From JBBQNY01 sp038255255 (lineage in GTDB: Bacteria > Pseudomonadota > Gammaproteobacteria > Xanthomonadales > Ahniellaceae): DNA of 33,151 nucleotides. Of this stretch, positions 8,598 to 16,293 are shown one piece after another. The stretch spans positions 1-33,151 of the forward strand of contig JBBSLL010000033.1 in the NCBI GenBank assembly GCA_038255255.1. The letters are read 5' to 3'. The notes beneath the pieces are model-generated. The model ran no database searches. It saw only the letters and a list, made by a program, of their open reading frames with translations, and had not been told where the DNA came from. Both the position numbers and the translations under genes were made by a program. Numbering within the stretch: position 1 is the first letter of the stretch; every line of letters begins with the position of its first letter.

Positions 8598-9529
8598 GCC
8601 GAAGGCGCAGCAGGAACGATCACGTGGAGCGCGCCTGGCCGGATCCTGTAATGCAAGGGGGTCTGGAATTGCGAGGGCTCGCCATCGTTCATCACGGACA
8701 GCGGACGCGCGCGGTCGAGGGACAAGATGGCCGACGTCGCAGAGAACTTCTCCATCGCCAGGTCGCCTTGCCACGTGCCGGCCAGCATGCGCAGCGCGAT
8801 GCGCAGCAGGGCCCACCGAGATGTCTCACACGCGACGTAGAAACCGAGCACGCCTGCGTCGAGAGAGTCGCGCGCGGGAATCGGGCCCCGCGTATCGCTC
8901 ATCAGGTTGTTGGATACCGCGAGTGCGCGCGTGCGGAAGCGCCGGGTCCGCCCGTCGACTTCGATGGCCACGCGCAACCTCGGGTACTTGCGCATCAAGG
9001 TGAAGAACTCCGAGAGCACGCGTGGCCACTTGCGCCATAACGGCAGGTCGCGCATGTGCTCGCGGCTGCGCGCGAGATGCGGCATGAGGCCGATCGCGGA
9101 GTTGCACAGGAACGGCTTGCCGTTTATCTCGGCGACGTCTATCGCCCGCACCCGGCCTTGCGCGATGACGTCCGCCGCCTCTGCGAGGTCGACGGGCAGG
9201 CCGATATCCCGCGCGAGGATGTTCATCGTGCCTCCGGGCAGGAGACCCAGCGGCAGTTTGCGGTCGCCGAGGGCCGCCACCACCGCGAGGATGCTGCCGT
9301 CCCCGCCGCAGACCACCACCGCGTCGGTGGCATCCTGCTCAGCGAAGTCGAGCCAGCCTCCCAGAGCGTCGGGATCGAAGGCATGCAGGTTCGCCTCGAC
9401 GCCACGCTCGGTGAAAAGCGTACGCAGCAGGCCTTCGGGGTCTTCCTCATCGCCACGCAGCAAGGTTCCCGATCGCGGGTTGTAGACCACGAGCACCTTG
9501 CGGATCGCTGCGGGTTGCGTCTCGGGCAT
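8594..9529 (-). CDS. Diacylglycerol kinase-family lipid kinase (YegS/DgkB-like)
   Basis: The 311-residue protein has the diacylglycerol kinase catalytic blocks: an N-terminal VVYNPRSG strand-loop, CGGDGS (74-79) for nucleotide phosphate binding, and LLPGGTMNILARD (96-108). Family members phosphorylate diacylglycerol or other lipid alcohols with ATP on the inner face of the membrane. No transmembrane segment is seen, as expected for the soluble YegS/DgkB type. The ATG at 9529 is chosen because the conserved strand starts soon after it and a GGAG lies upstream; a longer frame reaches 9733 without conserved sequence. It is the first gene of a pair with the phosphoesterase. Lipid specificity cannot be read from sequence. 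Confidence 0.92.
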   Translation of the reverse strand: MPETQPAAIRKVLVVYNPRSGTLLRGDEEDPEGLLRTLFTERGVEANLHAFDPDALGGWLDFAEQDATDAVVVCGGDGSILAVVAALGDRKLPLGLLPGGTMNILARDIGLPVDLAEAADVIAQGRVRAIDVAEINGKPFLCNSAIGLMPHLARSREHMRDLPLWRKWPRVLSEFFTLMRKYPRLRVAIEVDGRTRRFRTRALAVSNNLMSDTRGPIPARDSLDAGVLGFYVACETSRWALLRIALRMLAGTWQGDLAMEKFSATSAILSLDRARPLSVMNDGEPSQFQTPLHYRIRPGALHVIVPAAPSA

Positions 9530-9638
9530 CGGGCTGGGGCTCCGCGTCAGCCCGGCATTACGCCGCAGCACGCATGTCTCTCCGCTGACCCGCTCCAGAA
9601 CACGGTCACACGACCGACGCAGGGGCTCATGGCTGGGG

Positions 9639-10046
9639 CTAGTCTTGAATGCGCCTACGGCGCGGGTGCCTCGCCGGATAACGCCACCACGCCGCCAGGA
9701 CCAGCAGCCCGAACAGCGTGTAGCCGATCGCAAACACCTGCGGCGGAAAGTCGTAGAACAGCAGGCGCGAGAACCAGTATTCGATGAAGCCCGTGGAATG
9801 CGTGTCGAGCCCTGCTTGCGCGCGCAGCCACATCTCCAGCGTGGTCAGTGGGCAAACCAGTCCAAGCCAGGCCTCCGCCACGACGAATGCGATGGCCGCA
9901 AGGTGCGCGACGCGAAACGCGATGGTGTTGACCCAGCTCCAGCCCCTCAGGTTGCCGACGATGATGAGGAGCAGGCCTCCGACCACGAACGCGACTACCG
10001 CAACATGCACGGTGAGCACTACATCGGCGAGCAGTTGCCACGGCAT
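9639..10046 (-). CDS. DUF2784 integral membrane protein
   Basis: A small hydrophobic protein of 135 residues with about four transmembrane helices. It carries the family's hallmarks: an early LTVHVAVVAFVV helix, RVAHL, and CPLTTLEMWLRAQ between helices. No biochemical function is known for DUF2784. I chose the ATG at 10046, preceded by GGAA at about 9 bases; an in-frame ATG at 10064 is only 7 bases past the hydrolase stop and lacks a clear ribosome site. It lies between the alpha/beta hydrolase and the lipid kinase in the same direction, separated from the kinase by 109 bases, so it is probably part of the same lipid-related run. Confidence 0.85.
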   Translation of the reverse strand: MPWQLLADVVLTVHVAVVAFVVGGLLLIIVGNLRGWSWVNTIAFRVAHLAAIAFVVAEAWLGLVCPLTTLEMWLRAQAGLDTHSTGFIEYWFSRLLFYDFPPQVFAIGYTLFGLLVLAAWWRYPARHPRRRRIQD

Positions 10047-10071
10047 CGCGTCAGTTTCCAGCATGTACCCG

Positions 10072-11307
10072 TCACGCGCCGGGCAGGGAGAGCCATTGCT
10101 CGATCCGCCGTGTGACTTCGGGGCTGCCGAGCAGCTGCATGTGGTTGGTGCGATACGCGATCCACTGCGAAGCAGGTGCGAAACCCAGCGTGCGTCGTGC
10201 GTCCTCGTGCTCGCCAAGCGCGCTGTGGATCGGCACCAGGCCGTCGCCGATCACGCGATCCACGGCCGGGCTGCGTTTGGGCGCCACGCTCGCCGCCACG
10301 GCGTGGCACGCCACGCCTGCGGGCAGCGGCACGACCTGCCGGCGATCGACTTTGCTCTCGAAGCGGTCGTGTCCTTGCCAGTCTTGTTCCACCACGTGCC
10401 CATGGCGAAGGTCGGTGATGCCCGCACTGCGCAGTTTTCCCAGCATCGCGAAGGGTGCCGTGTAGCGCATGCCACCCAGCACCTGATCGACCCAGTTGCC
10501 GGCGCGCTCGAGCGGCGCGCCGTGATGCGGCGTGCCGAGGAACACTATGTGCTTGAGCAGTCCCCGCCAGCTTAGTTCTTGACGCTCCGCGTGTAGGCAG
10601 GCGCTGCGCGCGACCAGCCCGCCCATGCTGTGCGCGAGCACCGTGAGTTCCTCGACCGGCACGGGCCACTGACGGACCAGTTGTTCCAGGAGTCCGGAGA
10701 GATCGTTGCCGTTCTGCGACGTGTGCAGGCCGGTGTTGTAACGCAGATGCACGGGCGTGTAGTCGAGTGACGCAGCCAGCGCCGCGCCATGATCGACAAC
10801 CTGTCCTTCATGCTGCGACTGCCAGTGACCTTCGTTGAGGCAAAGCCCGTGGACCAGCAGCAGCACCTTGCCGGTCGGCTCGGGCATGTGAGCGGTTGCG
10901 CGATCACCGAGGACTTCTCCGCGGTACCGCAGCGTCATGCCTGTTGCGAGCGGATTGCGCGTGGTGACGAGGTGGTCGCCCAGTACGCCGTTCAACATCG
11001 CCATGACATCCGCGCGAGCAGCCGTGCTGTCGTCTGAATCCGCGGCCGCGATTGCCCTTCGCTCGAGCGTCGAGAGCACTGCTTCCGCGCCCTCTCCGAG
11101 GATTCTCGCCGTACCCCGCACGCTGTCGTAGACGAGACCCGTGAAACCGCCGGTCCGACCGGGCGTCGCGCCCCCGCGCACGCCGAGTGTGTCCCATACG
11201 GACTGATGCACGCCTTCGACCAGTAGCGTCACGTTCTCCGTGGCTTGCGTCGCGAGGCGCGCGAGGCCCCGCAGGTCGGAGGCGCGCAGGTGCCGGCGGG
11301 CAGTCAT
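10072..11307 (-). CDS. Alpha/beta-hydrolase, lipase-like (PGAP1/triacylglycerol lipase type)
   Basis: The C-terminal two thirds of this 411-residue protein is an alpha/beta hydrolase: LLLVHGL (149-155) forms the oxyanion-hole strand, LAHSMGG gives nucleophile Ser227, and GTPHHGAP is the block typical of PGAP1-like and bacterial lipase families. A late NHMQLL segment fits the catalytic histidine. The first ~130 residues form a separate, probably helical domain that I do not recognise. No signal peptide is evident. The start ATG overlaps the stop of the upstream DUF4442 gene (11304-11307). An esterase or lipase acting on lipid esters is the best reading; the substrate is unknown. Confidence 0.9.
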   Translation of the reverse strand: MTARRHLRASDLRGLARLATQATENVTLLVEGVHQSVWDTLGVRGGATPGRTGGFTGLVYDSVRGTARILGEGAEAVLSTLERRAIAAADSDDSTAARADVMAMLNGVLGDHLVTTRNPLATGMTLRYRGEVLGDRATAHMPEPTGKVLLLVHGLCLNEGHWQSQHEGQVVDHGAALAASLDYTPVHLRYNTGLHTSQNGNDLSGLLEQLVRQWPVPVEELTVLAHSMGGLVARSACLHAERQELSWRGLLKHIVFLGTPHHGAPLERAGNWVDQVLGGMRYTAPFAMLGKLRSAGITDLRHGHVVEQDWQGHDRFESKVDRRQVVPLPAGVACHAVAASVAPKRSPAVDRVIGDGLVPIHSALGEHEDARRTLGFAPASQWIAYRTNHMQLLGSPEVTRRIEQWLSLPGA

Positions 11308-11804
11308 CGCTGCTTCGCGCGCCAGGCCCAGTGCATTTCGCAGCGGATCGGCGACTGACCCGCAGCGTCGGTGACCGTTACCGGCACGAGCAGCTCGCCG
11401 CGCGCATCGGCGTGCAGGCGCGCGACCTCTGCGTCGGGAATCCGTGCTTCCGCGCGCATCGCGCCTTGCGCGCGCTTCTCGTAGTGCACCGTCATGCGCT
11501 GGATCACCGGGACGGCGTCGTCGCGCACGTGCATGCCGAGCGCGAGCCCGCTCGCAGTTTCCGCCAGCAGCGCCATCGCCGCCGCGTGCAGGGTGCCGAT
11601 GTGGTTGCGCACGTGGCGCCGGTTCGCGACGAAAACCACCACGCCATGCTCATCGAGCCGCTCGATGCGCAGGCTCGCTGTTCCCACGAAAGGAATTGTG
11701 CGGCCGATCAGGAATGAGCGCAGCGGGGCCTGCACGACCGCCGGCATGCGCGCCAGCGGTCGCAAGGTGCGGCGCAGGCGATTGTCGAACGGTGCATCAG
11801 TCAC
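11304..11804 (-). CDS. DUF4442 / hotdog-fold thioesterase-like protein
   Basis: A 166-residue protein resembling DUF4442, a hotdog-fold family related to acyl-CoA thioesterases such as PaaI/YiiD types. The signature segment is NHIGTLHAAAMALLAETASG, containing the His and Glu on the central helix expected in this fold, followed by beta-strand-rich sequence (MTVHYEKRA, LVPVTVTDAAG). The start is a GTG at 11804 with an excellent GAGAGGA site 7 bases upstream; no ATG fits. It is the first gene of a likely operon with the hydrolase (4-base overlap). Hydrolysis of an acyl thioester is inferred from fold and company, not demonstrated. Confidence 0.85.
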   Translation of the reverse strand: MTDAPFDNRLRRTLRPLARMPAVVQAPLRSFLIGRTIPFVGTASLRIERLDEHGVVVFVANRRHVRNHIGTLHAAAMALLAETASGLALGMHVRDDAVPVIQRMTVHYEKRAQGAMRAEARIPDAEVARLHADARGELLVPVTVTDAAGQSPIRCEMHWAWRAKQR

Positions 11805-12004
11805 AGGGCAATCCTCTCGACAGGGGTGGTCTATCGATGCGCATTGGAGCGAACGACGCGGCCGTCGGCCAAAATTACGGCAATCGCGTCGCGGCCCGCA
11901 AGGGCGTGCCCGACGCTGGGCGCAGGGCACCACGAAAAGGGACAGCGGGCTTGACCCGCACCCCCGCGCGTGAACCAATGACCGGACACCAGACGGAAGA
12001 CTCC

Positions 12005-12823
12005 ATGTTCGACCGACTTCCTGCGTACCGCGTGCTGCTGGCGCTGTGCCTGTCTTACGCAACAGGCACAGCGGCTGCGTTGAATGACGCGACGCGGGAT
12101 GCGGAGCAGCTCGTCTCCTTGCGCGTGGAATCCGACGGACCCAAGCGTACCTACTTCGCCACTCCGAAGCGCCCAGGCCACATCCAGATCGAGTTGCGAC
12201 TGGTCGATCCGCGCAACGTGCATGCGATTCCGGCGCTGCCTGTGCGCGTCGTGCTGGCCGACAAGCATGCCCGGCAGGTCGTTGCGCTGCTTCCGGCCGA
12301 TCCGACTCTCGAATCCTCCTACGGACTCGGTCTCAAGGCATTGCCGGGCCGTCCGCTCGTACGCGCCGCGGTGGCCCCCTTCGCCTACCGCAGGCCGCTG
12401 CCCGCGCATGTGCGCGCGGCGATCGGACAAGGGCCCGGCGGGCCAACGCATCGCCAGCCACAGTCGTTGCATGCGATGGACTTCGAGGTCCCGGACGGCA
12501 CCACCGTGGTGGCTGCGCGCGAAGGCCTGGTGATCGACGTCGTGATGGGATTCGTGGGGGGGGGTCTGCGTCCGGAATTCGACGGCAAGGCCAACCTCGT
12601 GCGCATCGAGCATGCCGACGGCACCATGGCGCTGTACGTGCACCTCGCGCCGCGCAGCGCGATGGTGCGCATCGGCGACCGCGTGTCAGCCGGCCAGCCG
12701 CTGGCAAAGTCCGGCCACACCGGTTATGCGACGGGTCCCCACCTGCACTTCGCGGTGCAGATCAACCAGAACTTTTCGCTGGTGTCGATTCCGTTCGAAC
12801 TGGAACGTCCGGTCCGGCGCTAG
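12005..12823 (+). CDS. Secreted M23-family (LytM-like) peptidase
   Basis: A 272-residue protein with an N-terminal signal peptide (about 1-24, ending TAAALN), a beta-rich N-terminal domain, and a C-terminal M23 domain. Visible elements are MDFEVPDGTTVVAAREG, YVHL (H213) and GPHLHF (H246, H248). M23 enzymes are zinc endopeptidases that cut peptidoglycan cross-links in the periplasm. One oddity: the first histidine lies three residues before the conserved Asp (H156, D159), whereas classical M23 has HxxxD, so the zinc site may be altered. The start ATG at 12005 has GGAAG 6 bases upstream; ATG 11978 is a longer option. Its TAG stop overlaps the convergent pilin stop. Confidence 0.88.
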   Translation: MFDRLPAYRVLLALCLSYATGTAAALNDATRDAEQLVSLRVESDGPKRTYFATPKRPGHIQIELRLVDPRNVHAIPALPVRVVLADKHARQVVALLPADPTLESSYGLGLKALPGRPLVRAAVAPFAYRRPLPAHVRAAIGQGPGGPTHRQPQSLHAMDFEVPDGTTVVAAREGLVIDVVMGFVGGGLRPEFDGKANLVRIEHADGTMALYVHLAPRSAMVRIGDRVSAGQPLAKSGHTGYATGPHLHFAVQINQNFSLVSIPFELERPVRR

Positions 12824-13209
12824 CGACGCCAGCAGTTGTTGGTGTCGGGGGTCGGGCGGCGTGTAGTCACACCGGCGTTGAATTCGATTTCGAACAACGG
12901 ACAGTTCGTATCGCGGAGTTGCGCTCCTGCTGCGTTCGCGCGCACCACATATCGGGTGGCCGTCGCGGTCGGGATGGAGAAGGTGTAAAACGTTGACGTC
13001 GGCAAGGGCAGCGCAGCGCTGAACGTCGGGTTGTTGGTGCGGAATTGTTCCTGCCGCAACTGCAGGTCGTTGATTCCGGTCATTGCCTCGGTGCGTCGTC
13101 CGCGCAGCACGTAGTCCTGATACGCAGGAACGGCGATGGCCACCAGGATCGCGACGATCGCGATCACAATGACGAGTTCGATAAGGGTGAATCCGCGTGG
13201 GCGGGACAT
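12820..13209 (-). CDS. pilE: Type IV major pilin-like protein PilE
   Basis: The 129-residue protein begins MSRPRGFTLIELVIVIAIV: a short basic leader, prepilin peptidase cleavage expected after G6, methylated F7 and the essential Glu at mature position 5 (E11). The hydrophobic N-terminal helix is followed by a short globular domain with two cysteines near the C-terminus (DTNCPLF and NNCW), matching the D-loop disulfide of type IV pilins. ATG 13209 has GGGGAA at 7 bases. It is divergent from the fimT-pilW-pilX-pilV operon, with 182 bases between starts. The product is either a main or a minor pilin subunit; its PilE/ComP-like size fits a minor PilE protein of the fimT-pilE type clusters. Confidence 0.9.
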   Translation of the reverse strand: MSRPRGFTLIELVIVIAIVAILVAIAVPAYQDYVLRGRRTEAMTGINDLQLRQEQFRTNNPTFSAALPLPTSTFYTFSIPTATATRYVVRANAAGAQLRDTNCPLFEIEFNAGVTTRRPTPDTNNCWRR

Positions 13210-13391
13210 GTTGCTTCCCCGGGGTGGTGAGTCGCCGAGAATAACCCACCGGGGCGGGCCGCGGGACGGGAATGAGGCGCAGGTCACGCCACACCTGCCA
13301 CCGGGACCGCAAACACGCCCGGTCATCCGGATCGGTATGCAAGTTGCTACCTATTGGCGTATTCCTGCTTTTCGGGCAACGGGCGTAAATC

Positions 13392-14015
13392 GTGACAACC
13401 AGAACCGCGCCGGCTTTCCGGCTTTCGGGCTTCACACTCATCGAGCTGATGGTGACGATCGCCGTGCTGGCGATCTTCGTGGCCATCGCCGTGCCGTCCT
13501 TCAATGACTTCCGGGAGCGCGCCGCGGTGCGCGGCGCCTCGGAGCAGTTCGTAGGGCTCCTGGCCCAGGCCAGGTTCGAGTCGGCACGACGCAATCAGCC
13601 AGTAAGTGTCGTTGTACGGCAGGACGGAGCCGCCTGGTGCGCGGGCGCCATCCTCGGCAACGCCACCAACTGCAACTGCTTCCTGCCTGATCCGACCGCG
13701 GCCGGCTACTGCGCCCTCGGCCAGGCGCCCGAACAGGATTCGGCCAGCGACGTGTCCGGGGTCGAGCAGGCTGTGCGGGGCAACAAGCGCACACGACTGC
13801 TCGCCGCACCGAATTTCAATGGTGACGGGATCGTGACCTTCGATCCCAAGCTCGGTTTGCTGAACGACGCTGCCGATGCCGGCGTCCTGGTGCTGCGCTC
13901 GCCGAGCGACGCCTTTGATTACCGTCTCCAGCTCGCCATCACCCCCGCCGGCCGCACCTGGGCATGCGTGCCTGCTGCTGCGCGCGCGGTCGCCGGCTAC
14001 CGGAGCTGCACATGA
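13392..14015 (+). CDS. fimT: Minor pseudopilin FimT/GspH family
   Basis: A 207-residue product starting with GTG. It contains a class III prepilin signal: LSGFTLIELM with cleavage after G13, F14 as residue +1 and Glu18 at +5, then a hydrophobic helix ending NDFRERAAVRGASEQF. The following LLAQARFESARRNQPVSVVV segment is characteristic of FimT/GspH. Such minor pilins prime pilus assembly at the inner-membrane platform; FimT proteins have also been linked to DNA uptake. Its stop overlaps the start of the next gene (ATGA, 14012-14015). It heads the minor-pilin operon. Confidence 0.92.
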   Translation: MTTRTAPAFRLSGFTLIELMVTIAVLAIFVAIAVPSFNDFRERAAVRGASEQFVGLLAQARFESARRNQPVSVVVRQDGAAWCAGAILGNATNCNCFLPDPTAAGYCALGQAPEQDSASDVSGVEQAVRGNKRTRLLAAPNFNGDGIVTFDPKLGLLNDAADAGVLVLRSPSDAFDYRLQLAITPAGRTWACVPAAARAVAGYRSCT

Positions 14016-14689
14016 ACCGATTTCCGACCCGCCGCCCGCAAGGCTTCTCTCTCGTCGAGCTGATGATTGCCCTCGTGGTCGGAATGATCGTCATCGCCGG
14101 CGTGGTCGCCTTCACCGTCTCCACGGTCGGCAGCGTGGGCCGCAGCATCGGCGCGACGCGCGTCATGCAGGAGCTTCGCGGAGCGATGAGTGTGATGACG
14201 CGCGAGATCAAGCGTTCGGGATACGACCGCGATGCCCTCGACGGCATCGCACGTGGCGTGTTCCCGTCCGGCTATGCTGCGTTGACCATCAATTCGGCAG
14301 GCGACTGTCTGCTTATGTCGTACGACCGCGTCGGCGTCAACGACGGGGGGAACACGCCCGGCGCCGGCGAGTGGAAGGGATTCCGGCGCAATGTGGTCGA
14401 CGGCCGCGGCATCCTCCAGATCAATACCCAAGCCAATCCTCCGAGTTGCACGGCTGATGCTGGGTGGATAGACCTCACCAGTCCCCAGGATGTCTCGGTG
14501 ACCGATTTCCGCCTTACCCAGACAGCACTGGCACCGATTCCGGCGGGCGCGACGCCGGCGGGCCCCATTTTCGTGGCGCTGCGCGAGGTACAGATCCAGA
14601 TGCGCGCCTCCCTCGTTTCCGACGCCGGCACGCAACGCGGCCTCGACGAACGCGTCCGCGTTCGCACTGACATTGTGACCTTCCCATGA
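14012..14689 (+). CDS. pilW: Minor pilin PilW-like
   Basis: The 225-residue product opens with RRPQGFSLVELMIALVVGM, a prepilin leader with predicted cleavage after G11 and Glu16 at mature position 5. The long helix is followed by a globular part with ATRVMQELRGAMSVMTREIKRSGY, typical of PilW-family proteins. The ATG overlaps fimT and its stop overlaps pilX (both ATGA), so translation should be coupled across the operon. PilW works with PilV and PilX to initiate pili. The W assignment rests on the family-typical segment after the helix and on operon position. Confidence 0.9.
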   Translation: MNRFPTRRPQGFSLVELMIALVVGMIVIAGVVAFTVSTVGSVGRSIGATRVMQELRGAMSVMTREIKRSGYDRDALDGIARGVFPSGYAALTINSAGDCLLMSYDRVGVNDGGNTPGAGEWKGFRRNVVDGRGILQINTQANPPSCTADAGWIDLTSPQDVSVTDFRLTQTALAPIPAGATPAGPIFVALREVQIQMRASLVSDAGTQRGLDERVRVRTDIVTFP

Positions 14690-16284
14690 AAAATATCAGG
14701 CACTTCCCGTTCCCCCAGTCGCAACGCGGCATGGCGACGCTGCTCATCGCCATGCTCCTGCTGGGCATCCTGACCGTCGTTACCTTCCTCGCGCTTCAGG
14801 TGGGGATCTTCGAACAGCGCACCGTAGGTGCCGAGAACCGCCAGCGCATGGTCGAGCAGGTTGCCGATGCCGGTCTCAGCCAGGCGGCCGAGTTCATCAA
14901 GGCGCAGACGCGCCCGCTGACGCGCGACTGGATGTCTGCTGACGCTGCGACGCGTCGCTGGGCGCTCTGCGATCGAGGCGACACGACGTGGCCGTGCGGC
15001 GCGGAAACGAGCCCGAATCGTCGCGAGCGCCTGTTTCGGTACCAGTTCGGGACCGACAACGCGGGCACTCCGAATCTCGACGAGCGCCTGGTCTTCGTGT
15101 CCCAGACCGCCGCCGGCGGTGTTACGGGGATCGGGGGCTTCACCTCGAACTACGCGGTGGGCGGCTTGCTGTGCATGGTCGACAACACCGACCCGATCAA
15201 CCCCGCTTGCGCCACGGTCGTCGATCCGGCGCGCGGCTGGACGGGCCCCGTGGCCGTGACGCTCGTTTCGCGTTCCACCATCCCGGGCGAATCAGCCGCA
15301 GGAACTGCCAAGGTTACCGTCGGTTCGTTCCGCGCGATCAATGGACCGCCGAATGTGCCGATCATCGCCTCGGCCGGGATCGGCGGGCTGGGCAGCGGGG
15401 AAATTGTCGCCTCGCCCAACGCCGGCGGTTTCGGCGTGCCGCTCTCGATCTGGGCCAACACAGACGTCGACATCACCACGGGGGGCACGATGCAGAGTTG
15501 CCACCTCGGTGAGTTCCTGACCAATTTCACCGCAAGCGGTCCTCGCCCCTACGACGGCATCACGGTTTGCGACACCTGTCGCTGCAACGGGCTCGAAATC
15601 GATCGTGGCTTGTTGTCGGGCAAGGTTACGGGCGGCGGGCTGGGCAGCGCCCAGTACGAAGGCATCGATGTGCTCGACGTCGACAACAGCACCGCAGCGT
15701 CGCCGAACGGCTCGCTGCCGGACACTACCTATTTCCCCTTCCACCCGCTCGACAATCCTGCCAATTCACTGGACGACTCGCTGTTCGAGTACATCTTCGG
15801 GCAGGAGAACTCCAGCGAGGACTCGAGCGCGCTCGTCGATGCGGACGGCAACGGAAAGGATGACGGCCGCGATTTCATGGAGCGCTCGGCGATCATTCTG
15901 AATGGCGGCAGCTGCGCCAACCTCAACGCCACATCGACAGGGCTGTATTACGTGCCGCCCGGTGTGTCGTGCCGGCTTGGCGGCCAGATCGGCACGCCTT
16001 CCGAGCCCATCGCCCTTGTGGTGGAGGGGTCGTTGGACATCCAGGCCAGTACCGTCATTTACGGCATGGTGTTCGTAAAGCGCGGCATCGGGACGACGCC
16101 GATCGTCGACGTCCGCGGTGGCATGCAGCTCTACGGCGCGCTGGTGACCGAGGGCGCATTGGAAATCCGCGGCAGTCCGCAATTCATTTACGACGAGCGC
16201 GTCCTCACCAACATGGCATTCGCGCCCGGCTTCCAGCGTTTTGGTGTACTGCCGGGCTCCTGGTCCGACGCAGACAGCTTCTAG
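14686..16284 (+). CDS. pilX: PilX-like minor pilin (large)
   Basis: A 532-residue protein with an N-terminal segment QSQRGMATLLIAMLLLGIL followed by VGIFEQRTVGAENRQRMVEQVADAG, the PilX N-terminal domain pattern. No Glu sits at mature position 5, as in many PilX and GspK relatives, which cap or tip the pilus. The remaining ~450 residues are rich in Gly, Asn and Asp, with several cysteines (for example CDTCRCN), and look like a beta-rich exported domain. PilX proteins are commonly about 150-250 residues, so this one is unusually long. It overlaps pilW by 4 bases and lies 9 bases before the pilV-like gene. Confidence 0.85.
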   Translation: MKNIRHFPFPQSQRGMATLLIAMLLLGILTVVTFLALQVGIFEQRTVGAENRQRMVEQVADAGLSQAAEFIKAQTRPLTRDWMSADAATRRWALCDRGDTTWPCGAETSPNRRERLFRYQFGTDNAGTPNLDERLVFVSQTAAGGVTGIGGFTSNYAVGGLLCMVDNTDPINPACATVVDPARGWTGPVAVTLVSRSTIPGESAAGTAKVTVGSFRAINGPPNVPIIASAGIGGLGSGEIVASPNAGGFGVPLSIWANTDVDITTGGTMQSCHLGEFLTNFTASGPRPYDGITVCDTCRCNGLEIDRGLLSGKVTGGGLGSAQYEGIDVLDVDNSTAASPNGSLPDTTYFPFHPLDNPANSLDDSLFEYIFGQENSSEDSSALVDADGNGKDDGRDFMERSAIILNGGSCANLNATSTGLYYVPPGVSCRLGGQIGTPSEPIALVVEGSLDIQASTVIYGMVFVKRGIGTTPIVDVRGGMQLYGALVTEGALEIRGSPQFIYDERVLTNMAFAPGFQRFGVLPGSWSDADSF

Positions 16285-16293
16285 GAATTGCAC

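Noticed and set aside
13210..13391. Sigma-54 promoter for pilE in the divergent gap
   Set aside because: Only a degenerate GG-N10-GC match was found, with a poor -12 box.
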